From contig NZ_CP059139.1 in NCBI RefSeq assembly GCF_014109765.1, positions 3,166,001 through 3,230,000 of the forward strand: a stretch of 64,000 bases of DNA, read 5' to 3'. Within the stretch, counting starts at the first letter, position 1; every line of letters begins with the position of its first letter. Of the stretch, positions 54,809-63,360 are shown in pieces. This DNA comes from Pseudomonas berkeleyensis. Its GTDB lineage: Bacteria; Pseudomonadota; Gammaproteobacteria; Pseudomonadales; Pseudomonadaceae. A program made the translations under genes and the position numbers. Below the pieces are notes generated by a model that saw only the letters and a program-made list of their open reading frames with translations, was not told where the DNA came from and searched no databases.

Positions 54809-57800
54809 ATGGCCAGATCGACTGACCAGACTCCGCCCCTGCCGCACATACCGGCGATGGATCCCGCCGAATTCGAGCAAACCTGGCAAGACGCGCCGCG
54901 TCTGCTGGCCGCGCTCAACGGCGCACATCTGGGCACCTGGTACTGGGACATTCGCAGCGGCCAGGTGAACTGGTCGCGCGGCGCCCAGGCGCTGTTCGGC
55001 CTCGACCCCAACCGCCCGGTCACCCGCGAGCTGAATTACATCGAGCTGATTCCCGAAGAGGAACGCGCGGAAGTCCTGGCAACCTTCCACGCCATTCTCC
55101 AGGGCGAGCAGATCACCAATGCGCTGCGGCATCGCATCCGCTGGCCCGATGGCAGCCTGCACTGGTTGGAGATCACCGGCAGCCTGCAGTACGAAGCCGA
55201 CGGGCGGCCACGCATGTTCGGTGTGATCCGTGACATCAGCGCCCAACAGGAGCGCGCCGAGGCGCTACGCGCATCGGAAGAACGCTTCGTCAGCCTGTTC
55301 CGTCTGAGCCCGGACATCATGATGCTGGTGCGCTACGACAACAGCGAAATCATCGAGGTCAATCAGCACTTCACCCAGGCCTTTGGCTGGACTGCCAGCG
55401 ACATTCTCGGCCGCCCCACTCATGAGTTGAATCTCTGGGTACACGCCCAGCAACGCGACCACCTGCGCCAGCAGGCACCGCAAAGCCGGGAACCGGTGAT
55501 TCAGGAAGTGCAGTTACGCACGCGCAGCGGCGACATCCTCGACGGCGTGCTATCGAGCCAGTACATCGAACTGCAGGGCGATCGCCTGATGCTCTGCACA
55601 TTCCTCGACACCAGCGCGCGCAAACGTGCCGAGAATGCCCTGCGCTTCAGCGAGGAGAAGTTCGCCAAGGCCTTCATGCACACCCCCGACGCGGTCTCCA
55701 TCACCGAACGCGCCACGGGCCGCTTCATCGAGGTCAACCCCAGCTTCGAGCAGCAGTTCGGCTGGAGCTGCGCCGAAGCCGTCGGCCGTACCTCGCTGGA
55801 GCTGGGCATCTGGGCCGCCCCCGAAGACCGCCAGCGCATGCTCGAAGCCCTGCGCACCGGCCATCTGAACAACCTCGAAGTACGCCTGCTCAGCCGCGAC
55901 GGCAAGGCCAGCATCAACCTCCTGTTCGGCGGCGAGATCGAACTCGATGGCAAAACCTGCCTGGTACTCACCGTGCGCAACATCACCGAACAGCGCACGC
56001 AGGAACTGGCGTTGCAGGAGAGCAAGCAGCGCCTGAAACTGGCGCTGGAATCCGCCGATCTCGGCACCTGGGACTGGCACATTCCTACCCGCCGCCTGTT
56101 CGCCAGCGCTCGCGCCTCGCAACTGCAGGGGTTGGAGCCGGTACCATTCGAGAGTGATTTCCTGGCGTTCTTCCGCCAGGTGCCCATGGAGGATCGCCAG
56201 AGCCTTCGCCAGAGCTACCTGCGGCTGGTCGAACAGGGCAAAACCCATTATCAGGTGACCTATCGGGTACAGCAGGGCAAGGGCGACCTGCGCTTTCTGG
56301 AAAGCACCGCCAAACTGCAGTTGGACGCAGCCGGCCAGCCGCTGCGCATGGTCGGCACGCTGGTGGACATCAGCGAACGCGTGGAGCGCGAGCAGCGCCT
56401 GAAAGGCTCCGAGGAAAAGTTCGCCAAGGCCTTCCACTCCAGCCCGGACGCCATCACCATCACCGAGCGCGACACCGGGCGCTACATCGAGGTCAACGAA
56501 GGTTTTACCCGCATTACCGGCTACCAGGCCTGGGAAGTGGTAGGCCGCACCGTGCATGAACTGAACATCTGGGCTTACCCCGAAGAACGCACGCAGATGA
56601 TCGAACACCTGCTGCAGCACGGCCAGGTTCTGCGCATGGAGATGCACGGGCAGCACCGCGAAGGCGAAGTGCGCCTGGTGGACGTTTCCGTACAACCGAT
56701 CGAACTCAACGGCGTGCCCTGCCTGCTGCTCACCGCGCGCGACATCAGCGAACTGAAGCAGGCGCAGGCGCAGGTGCAGCACCTGGCTTATCACGACGCG
56801 CTGACCAACCTGCCCAATCGCGCCCTGCTGATGGATCGCCTGACCCAGCAGATTTCCCTGCTCAAACGCCACGAACTGCGCGGCGCCCTGCTGTTTCTCG
56901 ACCTCGACCACTTCAAGCACATCAACGACTCGCTCGGCCATCCGGTCGGCGATAGCGTGCTGCGCCTGGTCACCGCGCGCCTGGAAGCCAGCGTGCGCCT
57001 GGAAGACACCGTGGCGCGTCTCGGCGGCGATGAGTTCGTCGTGCTGCTGTCCGGCCTGGAAGGTAAACGCTCGGAAGTGACCCGCCACGTGCGCCAGGTC
57101 GCCGACAAGCTACGCCAGTTGCTGGCCGAGCCAATGCTGCTGGACGGCCACCGGCTGCAGGTCACGCCCAGTATCGGCGTCGCACTGATTCCCGACCACG
57201 GCAATACCCCGGCGGATCTGCTCAAGCGCGCCGATATCGCCCTCTATCGCGCCAAGGACTCCGGGCGCAACGCCATCCAGCTGTTTCGCACCACCATGCA
57301 GGACGCTGCCAGCGCGCGCTTGCGCCTGGAGAACGACCTGCGCCTGGCTCTGGCCCGCGGTGAATTCGAACTGCACTTCCAGCCCCAGGTCGATGCTCGC
57401 GATGGTCAGGTGGTCGGCGCCGAGGCCCTGTTGCGCTGGCAACATCCGCAGTTGGGCGCGCAATCGCCCGCCCAGTTCATTCAGGTACTCGAAGAAAGCG
57501 GCCTGATCGTCGAAGTCGGCGGCTGGGTGCTGGTCGAAGCCTGCCATTTCTGCTCGCGCCTGATGGCCGATGGATTGATCGACGGCGAGCGCTTCAGCCT
57601 GTGCGTCAACATCAGCCCGCGACAATTTCGCCAGCACGACTTCGTCGACCGAGTCGCCAGCAGCCTGCGCAACAGCCAGCTACCCAACGCCATGCTCAAA
57701 CTGGAGATCACCGAAGGCATCGTCATCCAGAACATCGACGACACCGTCGGCAAGATGCTGCGCCTGAAAAAGCATGGTGTGAGCTTCGCCATGGACGACT

Positions 57801-58108
57801 TTGGTACCGGCTACAGCTCGCTGACCTACCTCAAGCGCCTGCCGGTGGACATGCTGAAGATCGACCAGTCGTTCGTGCGCGACGCGACCTGCGACCCTAA
57901 CGACGCAGAGATCATCCGCGCCATCGTCGCCATGGCACGCAGCCTGGGGCTGGCACTGATCGCCGAGGGCGTGGAGCAACAGGATCAACTGGACTTTCTA
58001 CAAGCGCAGGGTTGCCACCTCTACCAGGGCTATCTGTTCAGCAGGCCGCTGCCACAGGAGGCGTTTCGCGAGCTGCTGGACAAACAGCGTCGAAAACCGG
58101 CCAGTTGA
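54809..58108 (+). CDS. Five-PAS GGDEF-EAL cyclic-di-GMP enzyme
   Basis: 1099 residues, no membrane segment. Five PAS units at about 35-145, 150-275, 275-395, 400-530 and 530-650. Then GGDEF at about 655-820 with an intact LGGDEFVVLL and an upstream RLED inhibitory site, and EAL at about 830-1085 with AEALLRWQHP, DDFGTGYSSLTYLKRLPVDM and EGVEQQDQLDFLQAQGC. Both cyclase and phosphodiesterase motifs are complete, so net activity cannot be told. PAS3 and PAS5 look like duplicates (EEKFAKAF, ITER, TGRFIEVN / TGRYIEVN). GAGGAAGG precedes the ATG. Confidence 0.93.
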   Translation: MARSTDQTPPLPHIPAMDPAEFEQTWQDAPRLLAALNGAHLGTWYWDIRSGQVNWSRGAQALFGLDPNRPVTRELNYIELIPEEERAEVLATFHAILQGEQITNALRHRIRWPDGSLHWLEITGSLQYEADGRPRMFGVIRDISAQQERAEALRASEERFVSLFRLSPDIMMLVRYDNSEIIEVNQHFTQAFGWTASDILGRPTHELNLWVHAQQRDHLRQQAPQSREPVIQEVQLRTRSGDILDGVLSSQYIELQGDRLMLCTFLDTSARKRAENALRFSEEKFAKAFMHTPDAVSITERATGRFIEVNPSFEQQFGWSCAEAVGRTSLELGIWAAPEDRQRMLEALRTGHLNNLEVRLLSRDGKASINLLFGGEIELDGKTCLVLTVRNITEQRTQELALQESKQRLKLALESADLGTWDWHIPTRRLFASARASQLQGLEPVPFESDFLAFFRQVPMEDRQSLRQSYLRLVEQGKTHYQVTYRVQQGKGDLRFLESTAKLQLDAAGQPLRMVGTLVDISERVEREQRLKGSEEKFAKAFHSSPDAITITERDTGRYIEVNEGFTRITGYQAWEVVGRTVHELNIWAYPEERTQMIEHLLQHGQVLRMEMHGQHREGEVRLVDVSVQPIELNGVPCLLLTARDISELKQAQAQVQHLAYHDALTNLPNRALLMDRLTQQISLLKRHELRGALLFLDLDHFKHINDSLGHPVGDSVLRLVTARLEASVRLEDTVARLGGDEFVVLLSGLEGKRSEVTRHVRQVADKLRQLLAEPMLLDGHRLQVTPSIGVALIPDHGNTPADLLKRADIALYRAKDSGRNAIQLFRTTMQDAASARLRLENDLRLALARGEFELHFQPQVDARDGQVVGAEALLRWQHPQLGAQSPAQFIQVLEESGLIVEVGGWVLVEACHFCSRLMADGLIDGERFSLCVNISPRQFRQHDFVDRVASSLRNSQLPNAMLKLEITEGIVIQNIDDTVGKMLRLKKHGVSFAMDDFGTGYSSLTYLKRLPVDMLKIDQSFVRDATCDPNDAEIIRAIVAMARSLGLALIAEGVEQQDQLDFLQAQGCHLYQGYLFSRPLPQEAFRELLDKQRRKPAS

Positions 58109-58146
58109 ACACTCCAGAGCGAATGAAAGCGCACGGCTGAAACGAA

Positions 58147-58171
58147 GAAGGCGCCCCGCAGGGCGCCTTCT
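58147..58171. terminator. Terminator-like hairpin between GGDEF-EAL gene and ibpA
   Basis: AGAAGGCGCC, CCGCA, GGGCGCCTTCT: strong stem, only a short T-rich exit on the minus strand (TTCTTCG). It lies between convergent genes. Confidence 0.7.
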
Positions 58172-58184
58172 GGTCATGCATCCA

Positions 58185-58640
58185 TCACTGTCCGCTTTCC
58201 AACGCCGGGCGCTGGTTGCCGATGGGGATGCGCTTGGCCTTGGCCTCTTCCGGCACGATACGCTCCAGCTCGACATGGAGCAGACCGTTGGCCAGGTTAG
58301 CGCCTTTGACCTCGATATGATCCGCCAGGCGGAACGACAGCTTGAACGCACGCTGGGCGATGCCCTGATGCAGATAGCTGATGCTCTCGGCGCTGCGATC
58401 ACGCTTGTTGCCCACCACGGTCAACACGTCGCGCTCGACTTGCAGCTCCAGGTCATCTTCCTGGAAACCGGCAGCAGCCACCACGATGCGGTAGTGATCC
58501 TCGCCGTGCTTCTCGACGTTGTAGGGTGGGTAGGAGCTGCCAGCATCATTGCTACGCAGGGCAGACTCGAAAAGATCGTTGAAACGGTCAAAACCGACAG
58601 ACTGGCGGAACAGAGGGGCCAGAGACAGAACGTTGCTCAT
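58185..58640 (-). CDS. ibpA: Small heat-shock protein (Hsp20/IbpA)
   Basis: 151 residues. N-terminal LAPLFRQSVGFDRFNDLFES; alpha-crystallin domain about 38-128 (YRIVVAAAGFQEDDLELQVE, FKLSFRLADHIEVKGANLAN, GLLHVELER); C-terminal IPI anchor motif (RIPIG). Holdase chaperone binding aggregating proteins. Expression is likely heat-controlled twice: a sigma-32 promoter (58709-58736) and a ROSE-type thermometer over the ribosome site (58648-58665). Confidence 0.96.
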   Translation of the reverse strand: MSNVLSLAPLFRQSVGFDRFNDLFESALRSNDAGSSYPPYNVEKHGEDHYRIVVAAAGFQEDDLELQVERDVLTVVGNKRDRSAESISYLHQGIAQRAFKLSFRLADHIEVKGANLANGLLHVELERIVPEEAKAKRIPIGNQRPALESGQ

Positions 58641-58647
58641 GAATATT

Positions 58648-58665
58648 CTCCTGAAATTTCAGCAA
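58648..58665 (-). promoter_or_regulatory. ROSE-type RNA thermometer hairpin of ibpA
   Basis: Minus-strand RNA: UUGCUGA, AAUU, UCAGGAG. The conserved UUGCU pairs with the ribosome site AGGAG with a single G-G opposition, the hallmark of ROSE elements, eight bases before the ATG. Further stems probably lie upstream to about 58700. Confidence 0.82.
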
Positions 58666-58708
58666 GTGTCATAGTGCGGAACCCGACTTCGGCATCCCGC
58701 AGTCACTT

Positions 58709-58736
58709 ATCTGAGGTCGGTCGGAAAATTTTCAAG
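58709..58736 (-). promoter_or_regulatory. Putative sigma-32 promoter of ibpA
   Basis: Minus strand CTTGAAA (58736-58730), 13 bases, CCTCAGAT (58716-58709), close to the heat-shock consensus CTTGAAA-N13-CCCCATNT. Confidence 0.65.
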
Positions 58737-58748
58737 AGTAAAAAAACA

Positions 58749-58804
58749 ATAGGGTTCGCCGTGCGCACCAACGTTTGACAGGCGGTGCGCACAGCGCCCC
58801 CTAC
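58749..58804. repeat. REP-like repeat, family B (two arms), overlapping the dus stop
   Basis: ATAGGGTTCGCCGTGCGCAC (58749-58769) and GGTGCGCACAGCGCCCCCTA (58784-58804). On the minus strand the right arm starts GTAGG, and its TAG (58801-58803) is the stop codon of the Dus gene. Confidence 0.85.
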
Positions 58805-59748
58805 ACGGAGAACGCCAGCAACTGGTCAATGCGCGCGCAATCCTGCTCACGCCGCACCTCGGCGAACAGCGCCACGGCCTCCGGATAGGTGCGCGTAAGC
58901 ATCGCCAGCCACTGCTTCAAACGCCCCGGCGCGTAGCGCGGCGCCAACTTGCGCCGCGCCTGCTGCCAGAAATCGAGCAACAGGGGCTGCAGTTCGGCCC
59001 AGCTCATTTCCTGCGGCGCCTCACCGGCCCTGACCGCCGCAATCTGTCGCGCCAGCCCCGGGCGAGACACCAATCCGCGGCCCAGCATGATGTCATCCAC
59101 GCCACTGATTTCGCGGCAGCGGCGCCAATCTTCCAGCGTCCACACCTCGCCATTGGCGAATACCGGTACACCAACCACATCCTGCACCCGCGCCACCCAC
59201 TCCCAATGCGCCGGTGGTTTGTAGCCCTCTACCTTGGTGCGCGCATGCACGACGATCTGGCTGGCCCCGCCCTCGGCGAGTGCGCGCGCGCAATCCAGCG
59301 CGCCCTCCTTGCCTTCGAAGCCCAGACGCATCTTGGCCGTGACAGGAATCTCGGCCGGCACCGTGCGCCGCACTTCGCGGACGATGGCGTGCAACAACTC
59401 CGGCTCCTTGAGCAGCACCGCACCGCCGCGCGACTTGTTCACCGTCTTGGCCGGGCAACCGAAATTGAGGTCGATCACCGGCGCGCCAAGGCTGCAGGCA
59501 AAAGCGGCGTTGTCGGCCAGGCATTGCGGGTCGGAGCCGAGAAACTGCACGCGCATCGGCGTGCCAGCTTGCGTGCGAGCGTCGGTGAAGAGTTCAGGAG
59601 CGAGCTTGTGATAGGTGGCAGCCGGCAACAAACGCTCGCTGACTCGAATGAACTCGGTCACGCACCAGTCGATGCCACCGACGCGGGTCAGTACATCGCG
59701 CAGAATCTCGTCGACCAACCCCTCCATGGGCGCCAGGGCGATTTGCAT
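58801..59748 (-). CDS. dusC: tRNA-dihydrouridine synthase (DusC-like)
   Basis: 315 residues from ATG 59748 ([20 protein letters not shown]); a GTG nine codons earlier has no site. FMN TIM-barrel Dus family with catalytic Cys98 in [17 protein letters not shown], then [30 protein letters not shown] and [17 protein letters not shown]. Reduces a uridine in the tRNA D-loop (position 16 if DusC). The last codon, GTG, abuts a repeat arm that supplies the stop. Confidence 0.92.
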   Translation of the reverse strand: MQIALAPMEGLVDEILRDVLTRVGGIDWCVTEFIRVSERLLPAATYHKLAPELFTDARTQAGTPMRVQFLGSDPQCLADNAAFACSLGAPVIDLNFGCPAKTVNKSRGGAVLLKEPELLHAIVREVRRTVPAEIPVTAKMRLGFEGKEGALDCARALAEGGASQIVVHARTKVEGYKPPAHWEWVARVQDVVGVPVFANGEVWTLEDWRRCREISGVDDIMLGRGLVSRPGLARQIAAVRAGEAPQEMSWAELQPLLLDFWQQARRKLAPRYAPGRLKQWLAMLTRTYPEAVALFAEVRREQDCARIDQLLAFSV

Positions 59749-59845
59749 GAGCTTGTCCGGAAAAATGGGGCGCACAGTTTAAGGGGGCGCACGCGCCGCG
59801 CAAGATGGGCCACACTGGCCACATCGCCAAAACAGGAGACGCGCC

Positions 59846-60241
59846 ATGCGCCATCTCGCGCTAATTGCTCTCGGCCTGTGCTGCATGAACCTACAAGCCA
59901 GCGACGGGCTGTCTGCTGCTATCGAACCGGCGCCCGCAGATCCAGTGGCCGACGCCCCGGCCCGGCTGATCTTCAGCCGGGACAACAACGCGCCGAACGC
60001 CTGCGACGTGGAGCTCTACGTCAACCAGCAGGTGGTAGCGAAGCTGGGGCCCGGCGAACACACCAGTCTGGATCTGCCCAGTGGCGAACTGAGCGTGGCC
60101 GCCGCCATTTCACCAGACGGCTATTGCGGTGGTCGCGGGCCGGATGTCGCGCAGTCGGTCATCCTGCGCCCCGGCGAAACTCGCCAGTTCGCCGTCACGG
60201 TCGAACCGGAGCAGGTATTTCTCGCGCCAGTGCTCGACTGA
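59846..60241 (+). CDS. Small secreted protein of unknown function
   Basis: 131 residues. N-terminal signal peptide MRHLALIALGLCCMNLQASD (cleavage about 19). The mature part is Pro/Ala-rich, then beta-rich with two cysteines (NACDVELYVN and DGYCGGRGPD) that could pair in the periplasm. The pattern VELYVNQQVVAKLGPGEHTS resembles small DUF2846-like envelope proteins, but I cannot assign a family. AGGAGA lies a few bases before the ATG. It is divergent from dus and convergent with the thioesterase gene. Confidence 0.75.
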   Translation: MRHLALIALGLCCMNLQASDGLSAAIEPAPADPVADAPARLIFSRDNNAPNACDVELYVNQQVVAKLGPGEHTSLDLPSGELSVAAAISPDGYCGGRGPDVAQSVILRPGETRQFAVTVEPEQVFLAPVLD

Positions 60242-60247
60242 TCGCCG

Positions 60248-60688
60248 TTACAGCTCCGGCGGTAACAACGCCTTGCCGTAACCCTCGACGAACTCCGCAG
60301 GCATGCGCTTGGGACGCCCACTGGAAAGCTCGATGCAGACGAAGGTGGTCTTGGCCCGCAACAGCGTTGCCCCGTCTTCGGGGCGTACCAGTTGAAAGCG
60401 TCGATCCATCTTCAGGCGTTGATCGGACTCGACGATCCAGGTCGCCATCTGCAGATCCTGCCCTTCATAAGCACTGGCCAGATAATCGATCTCGTGGCGC
60501 ACCACGGCCATGGCACGATCCAGGCGACGGTATTCGACCAGATCCAGCCCAAGAAACTGCGAATGACGCCAGGCGCAGCGCTCCAGCCAACTGACATACA
60601 CCGCATTGTTGGCGTGACCGAGCCCATCGATATCATCAGCGCCGACCTGGATGTCGATGACAAAAGGGCTTGGCAGATCCCAATTCAT
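60248..60688 (-). CDS. 4HBT-fold acyl-CoA thioesterase
   Basis: 146-residue hotdog-fold protein of the YbgC/FadM-like type: QVGADDIDGLGHANNAVYVS at about 13-32 carries the Asp and His-Asn-Asn motif, followed by WLERCAWRHSQFLGLD. It probably hydrolyses medium/long acyl-CoAs; substrate unknown. Its ATG overlaps the aldolase stop by four bases, so the two are one transcript. Same pair as P. aeruginosa PA3130-PA3131. Confidence 0.9.
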   Translation of the reverse strand: MNWDLPSPFVIDIQVGADDIDGLGHANNAVYVSWLERCAWRHSQFLGLDLVEYRRLDRAMAVVRHEIDYLASAYEGQDLQMATWIVESDQRLKMDRRFQLVRPEDGATLLRAKTTFVCIELSSGRPKRMPAEFVEGYGKALLPPEL

Positions 60689-61335
60689 GGTTGCGCCTCC
60701 AGGCTGGCAGCCAACGCACGCGCCTCAGCGGCAAGCTGGGTTATCTGATCCCAGGCGCGGGCACGCACCAGATTGCTCGGCGCCACCCAGGTTCCACCCA
60801 CGCAGGCGACATTGGGCAGACGCAGGAAACTCAGCAGGTTGTCAGCCGTGACGCCGCCCGTCGGGCAGAAACGAATACCCGTGAACGGCCCCTTGAAGCT
60901 TTTGAGCATCTTCACGCTGGAGGCACCATCGGCCGGGAACAGCTTGAGCGAGCGATAACCATGCTCCAGCGCCAGTAGCACCTCGGAAGGTGTCATCACC
61001 CCCGGCAAATAGGGCAGCGCCGCATCTTCCGCCGCCAACGCCAAGCGCTCGGTGAACCCCGGACTCACCGCGAACTGCGCCCCGGCATCGCGCGCCTCCT
61101 GAAACTGCTCGGTGTGGATCAGCGTGCCGGCGCCGACCAGCAACTGCGGCAGCTCACGGCGGATGGCAGCCAGCGCATCCAGCGCCCGCGGTGTACGCAA
61201 GGTCACTTCCAGCACGGTTATCCCTCCATCCTGCAGCGCCCGAGCGAGATCCAGCGCCAGCTCGATTTCCTCGATCACCAGAACGGGCATTACCGGGCGG
61301 GCCTGGCGCAGCACCTCATCCATCGTCAGCTTCAT
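60685..61335 (-). CDS. eda: KDPG / 4-hydroxy-2-oxoglutarate aldolase
   Basis: 216 residues. Class I aldolase with Glu43 in VLEVTLRT, Schiff-base Lys131 in YRSLKLFPAD, and RFCPTGGVTADN. Splits KDPG to pyruvate and glyceraldehyde 3-phosphate or acts on related 2-keto-4-hydroxy acids. Not linked here to edd/zwf, so it is probably a second paralogue as in P. aeruginosa PA3131. The symbol indicates family only. Confidence 0.88.
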   Translation of the reverse strand: MKLTMDEVLRQARPVMPVLVIEEIELALDLARALQDGGITVLEVTLRTPRALDALAAIRRELPQLLVGAGTLIHTEQFQEARDAGAQFAVSPGFTERLALAAEDAALPYLPGVMTPSEVLLALEHGYRSLKLFPADGASSVKMLKSFKGPFTGIRFCPTGGVTADNLLSFLRLPNVACVGGTWVAPSNLVRARAWDQITQLAAEARALAASLEAQP

Positions 61336-61482
61336 TTCTCAACTCCCAGGTCGGCGTCACATCGACGGGCGGACTCCCCCGCCAATGCCGCGCATGATAC
61401 GCCGCTGTTTTTTTCTCTGCAGCGCCGCTCTTTCATCGCATCTGGTCGGCGCGCCATAATTGCACCGCGCTCGCCCGAGCAC

Positions 61483-63360
61483 ATGAGAACCGAGCAATTG
61501 ACTGCCACCCTGCGCTTACTGATGCTTCTGCTGCTACCCGTTCTCGCCTGGGCGGACAGCCTGCCGTTGCCAGCTGGACAGACCCAGGTTCTGCCCGGCC
61601 CTTACATGCAGCTCTGGAAAGACCCGCAAGGCGATAGCGATTTCCAGACGGTGCGCGCCCTGCCCGATTCAGCCTGGCAGGCAGTGGGCCGACGCGATGC
61701 CAGCTTTGGCTACGACAGCAGCACCTACTGGCTGCGCCTGGATGTGCACAACCCTCACGCCCGCGCCTTGAACTGGGTACTGCTGATCGGCAATCCACTG
61801 CTGGATCAGCTGGATGCTTACGGCCTGGACGGTGAACGCGTGTATCGATCCGGCGACCAGCGACCGTTCGACTGGCGCTGGGTCGAACATCGCCAACTGG
61901 TGCTGCCGCTGACTGTGGCCGCGGGCGAACAACGACGGATCTGGCTACGCATGCAGACCAACGGCTCGGCCAACCTCAGCGCCAGCCTGATGACCCACGA
62001 GGCCTTCGACCACCAGGAGCAGCGCAGCTTGCTGTTTCAGGGGCTGTTCTTCGGTGCGCTGCTGGGGATGTTCGTCTACAACCTGTCGATCTTCTGCATC
62101 ACCCACGACCGCAACTACCTCTGGTACTGCCTGTTCGTCGCCAGCTTCAGTCTCTATGAGTTCATCCAGCTCGGCTTTGCCTTCCAATGGCTGTGGCCCA
62201 ACGCCCTGACCTGGCAGCAGCTGAGTTTCCCGCTCAGCTCGGCGCTGGCCACCTTGTTCGGCATCCAGTTCACCTATGGCGTGCTGGCGCTGCGTGAAGC
62301 GCCCGCCGCCTATCGCCGGGTCGCTCACAGCCTGAAAGCCTGCGCCTGGCTGGTACTGGTCATGGCCCTGCTCGGCCCCTACCAGCCGGCACTGATCGCC
62401 AGCTTCGTGCTCATCGTCGCCTGCGCCCTCGCCGCCTTCGTCATCACCCTGCTGCGCTGGCGTGCCGGTTACGCTGCGGCACGCCTGTTCGCTCTGGGCT
62501 GGTTCGTGCTGATCAGCGCCAGCCTGGCCAGCATCCTCACCGGAACAGGCGTACTGCCCTATTCGCTGCTGACGCTACATGCCCAACAGATCGGCGGCGT
62601 GATCGAGATGACGGTCTTCTCCATCGCCCTGGCTGCCCGTATCCGCCAGGTGCAGGAGGCCGAGCGCATGGCCCAGGCCAAACTGATCACCCAGGCGCGC
62701 CAGCTCAGCAGCGAGCAGGCCAAACACCTGGAGCTGCAAACGCAGATCAGCGAGAACCTGGAACAACGCGTGAAGGAGCGCACGGCAGCGCTGGAGGAAA
62801 CGCTGCAACAGCTGTCCAGCGCCAACCTGCGTCTGGCCGAACTGAATCGCCGTGACGGCCTGACCAACCTGTTCAATCGCCAGACACTGAGTGAGGAGCT
62901 GGCGCGCGCCTGCGCCCGTGCCGAACGCAGCCGCCAATCGCTGGCCGTACTGATGCTGGATCTGGATCACTTCAAGCAGGTCAATGACCGCTATGGCCAC
63001 CTCGCCGGAGACGCCTGCCTGCGCCACGCCGCCCAACGCATCCAGCAACGCCTGCGCAGCAGCGACCTGCTGGCACGTTTCGGCGGAGAGGAATTCGTCG
63101 CCCTGCTCGACAGCACCGACCTGACTGGCGCACTCGATCTGGCCGAACAACTGCGTGACGACCTGGCCCGCCACCCCTGCCTCTACCAGCAACAGTCGAT
63201 CCCGTTGAGTATCAGCATCGGCCTGCATGCGGGAATCCCCGACGCCCCGGACTGCGGCGAAAGCTGGCTCGACCTGGCCGATCGAGCCCTTTACCGCGCC
63301 AAGGCGGCCGGGCGCAACCGTGTTGCCAGCTACGAAGCCAGCACCCTGGACGGCGCCTGA
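61483..63360 (+). CDS. 7TMR-DISM diguanylate cyclase
   Basis: 625 residues from ATG 61483; a longer frame to 61114 overlaps the eda gene and is rejected. Signal peptide about 1-24, periplasmic 7TMR-DISM extracellular domain about 30-170 (YWLRLDVHNPHARALNWVLL), seven membrane helices about 180-385, coiled coil about 400-450, C-terminal GGDEF domain about 455-610 with active FGGEEFVALL and an RSSD inhibitory site. Likely makes cyclic-di-GMP in response to a periplasmic carbohydrate-like ligand (inference). Its end overlaps the convergent hydrolase gene by 31 bases. Confidence 0.93.
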   Translation: MRTEQLTATLRLLMLLLLPVLAWADSLPLPAGQTQVLPGPYMQLWKDPQGDSDFQTVRALPDSAWQAVGRRDASFGYDSSTYWLRLDVHNPHARALNWVLLIGNPLLDQLDAYGLDGERVYRSGDQRPFDWRWVEHRQLVLPLTVAAGEQRRIWLRMQTNGSANLSASLMTHEAFDHQEQRSLLFQGLFFGALLGMFVYNLSIFCITHDRNYLWYCLFVASFSLYEFIQLGFAFQWLWPNALTWQQLSFPLSSALATLFGIQFTYGVLALREAPAAYRRVAHSLKACAWLVLVMALLGPYQPALIASFVLIVACALAAFVITLLRWRAGYAAARLFALGWFVLISASLASILTGTGVLPYSLLTLHAQQIGGVIEMTVFSIALAARIRQVQEAERMAQAKLITQARQLSSEQAKHLELQTQISENLEQRVKERTAALEETLQQLSSANLRLAELNRRDGLTNLFNRQTLSEELARACARAERSRQSLAVLMLDLDHFKQVNDRYGHLAGDACLRHAAQRIQQRLRSSDLLARFGGEEFVALLDSTDLTGALDLAEQLRDDLARHPCLYQQQSIPLSISIGLHAGIPDAPDCGESWLDLADRALYRAKAAGRNRVASYEASTLDGA

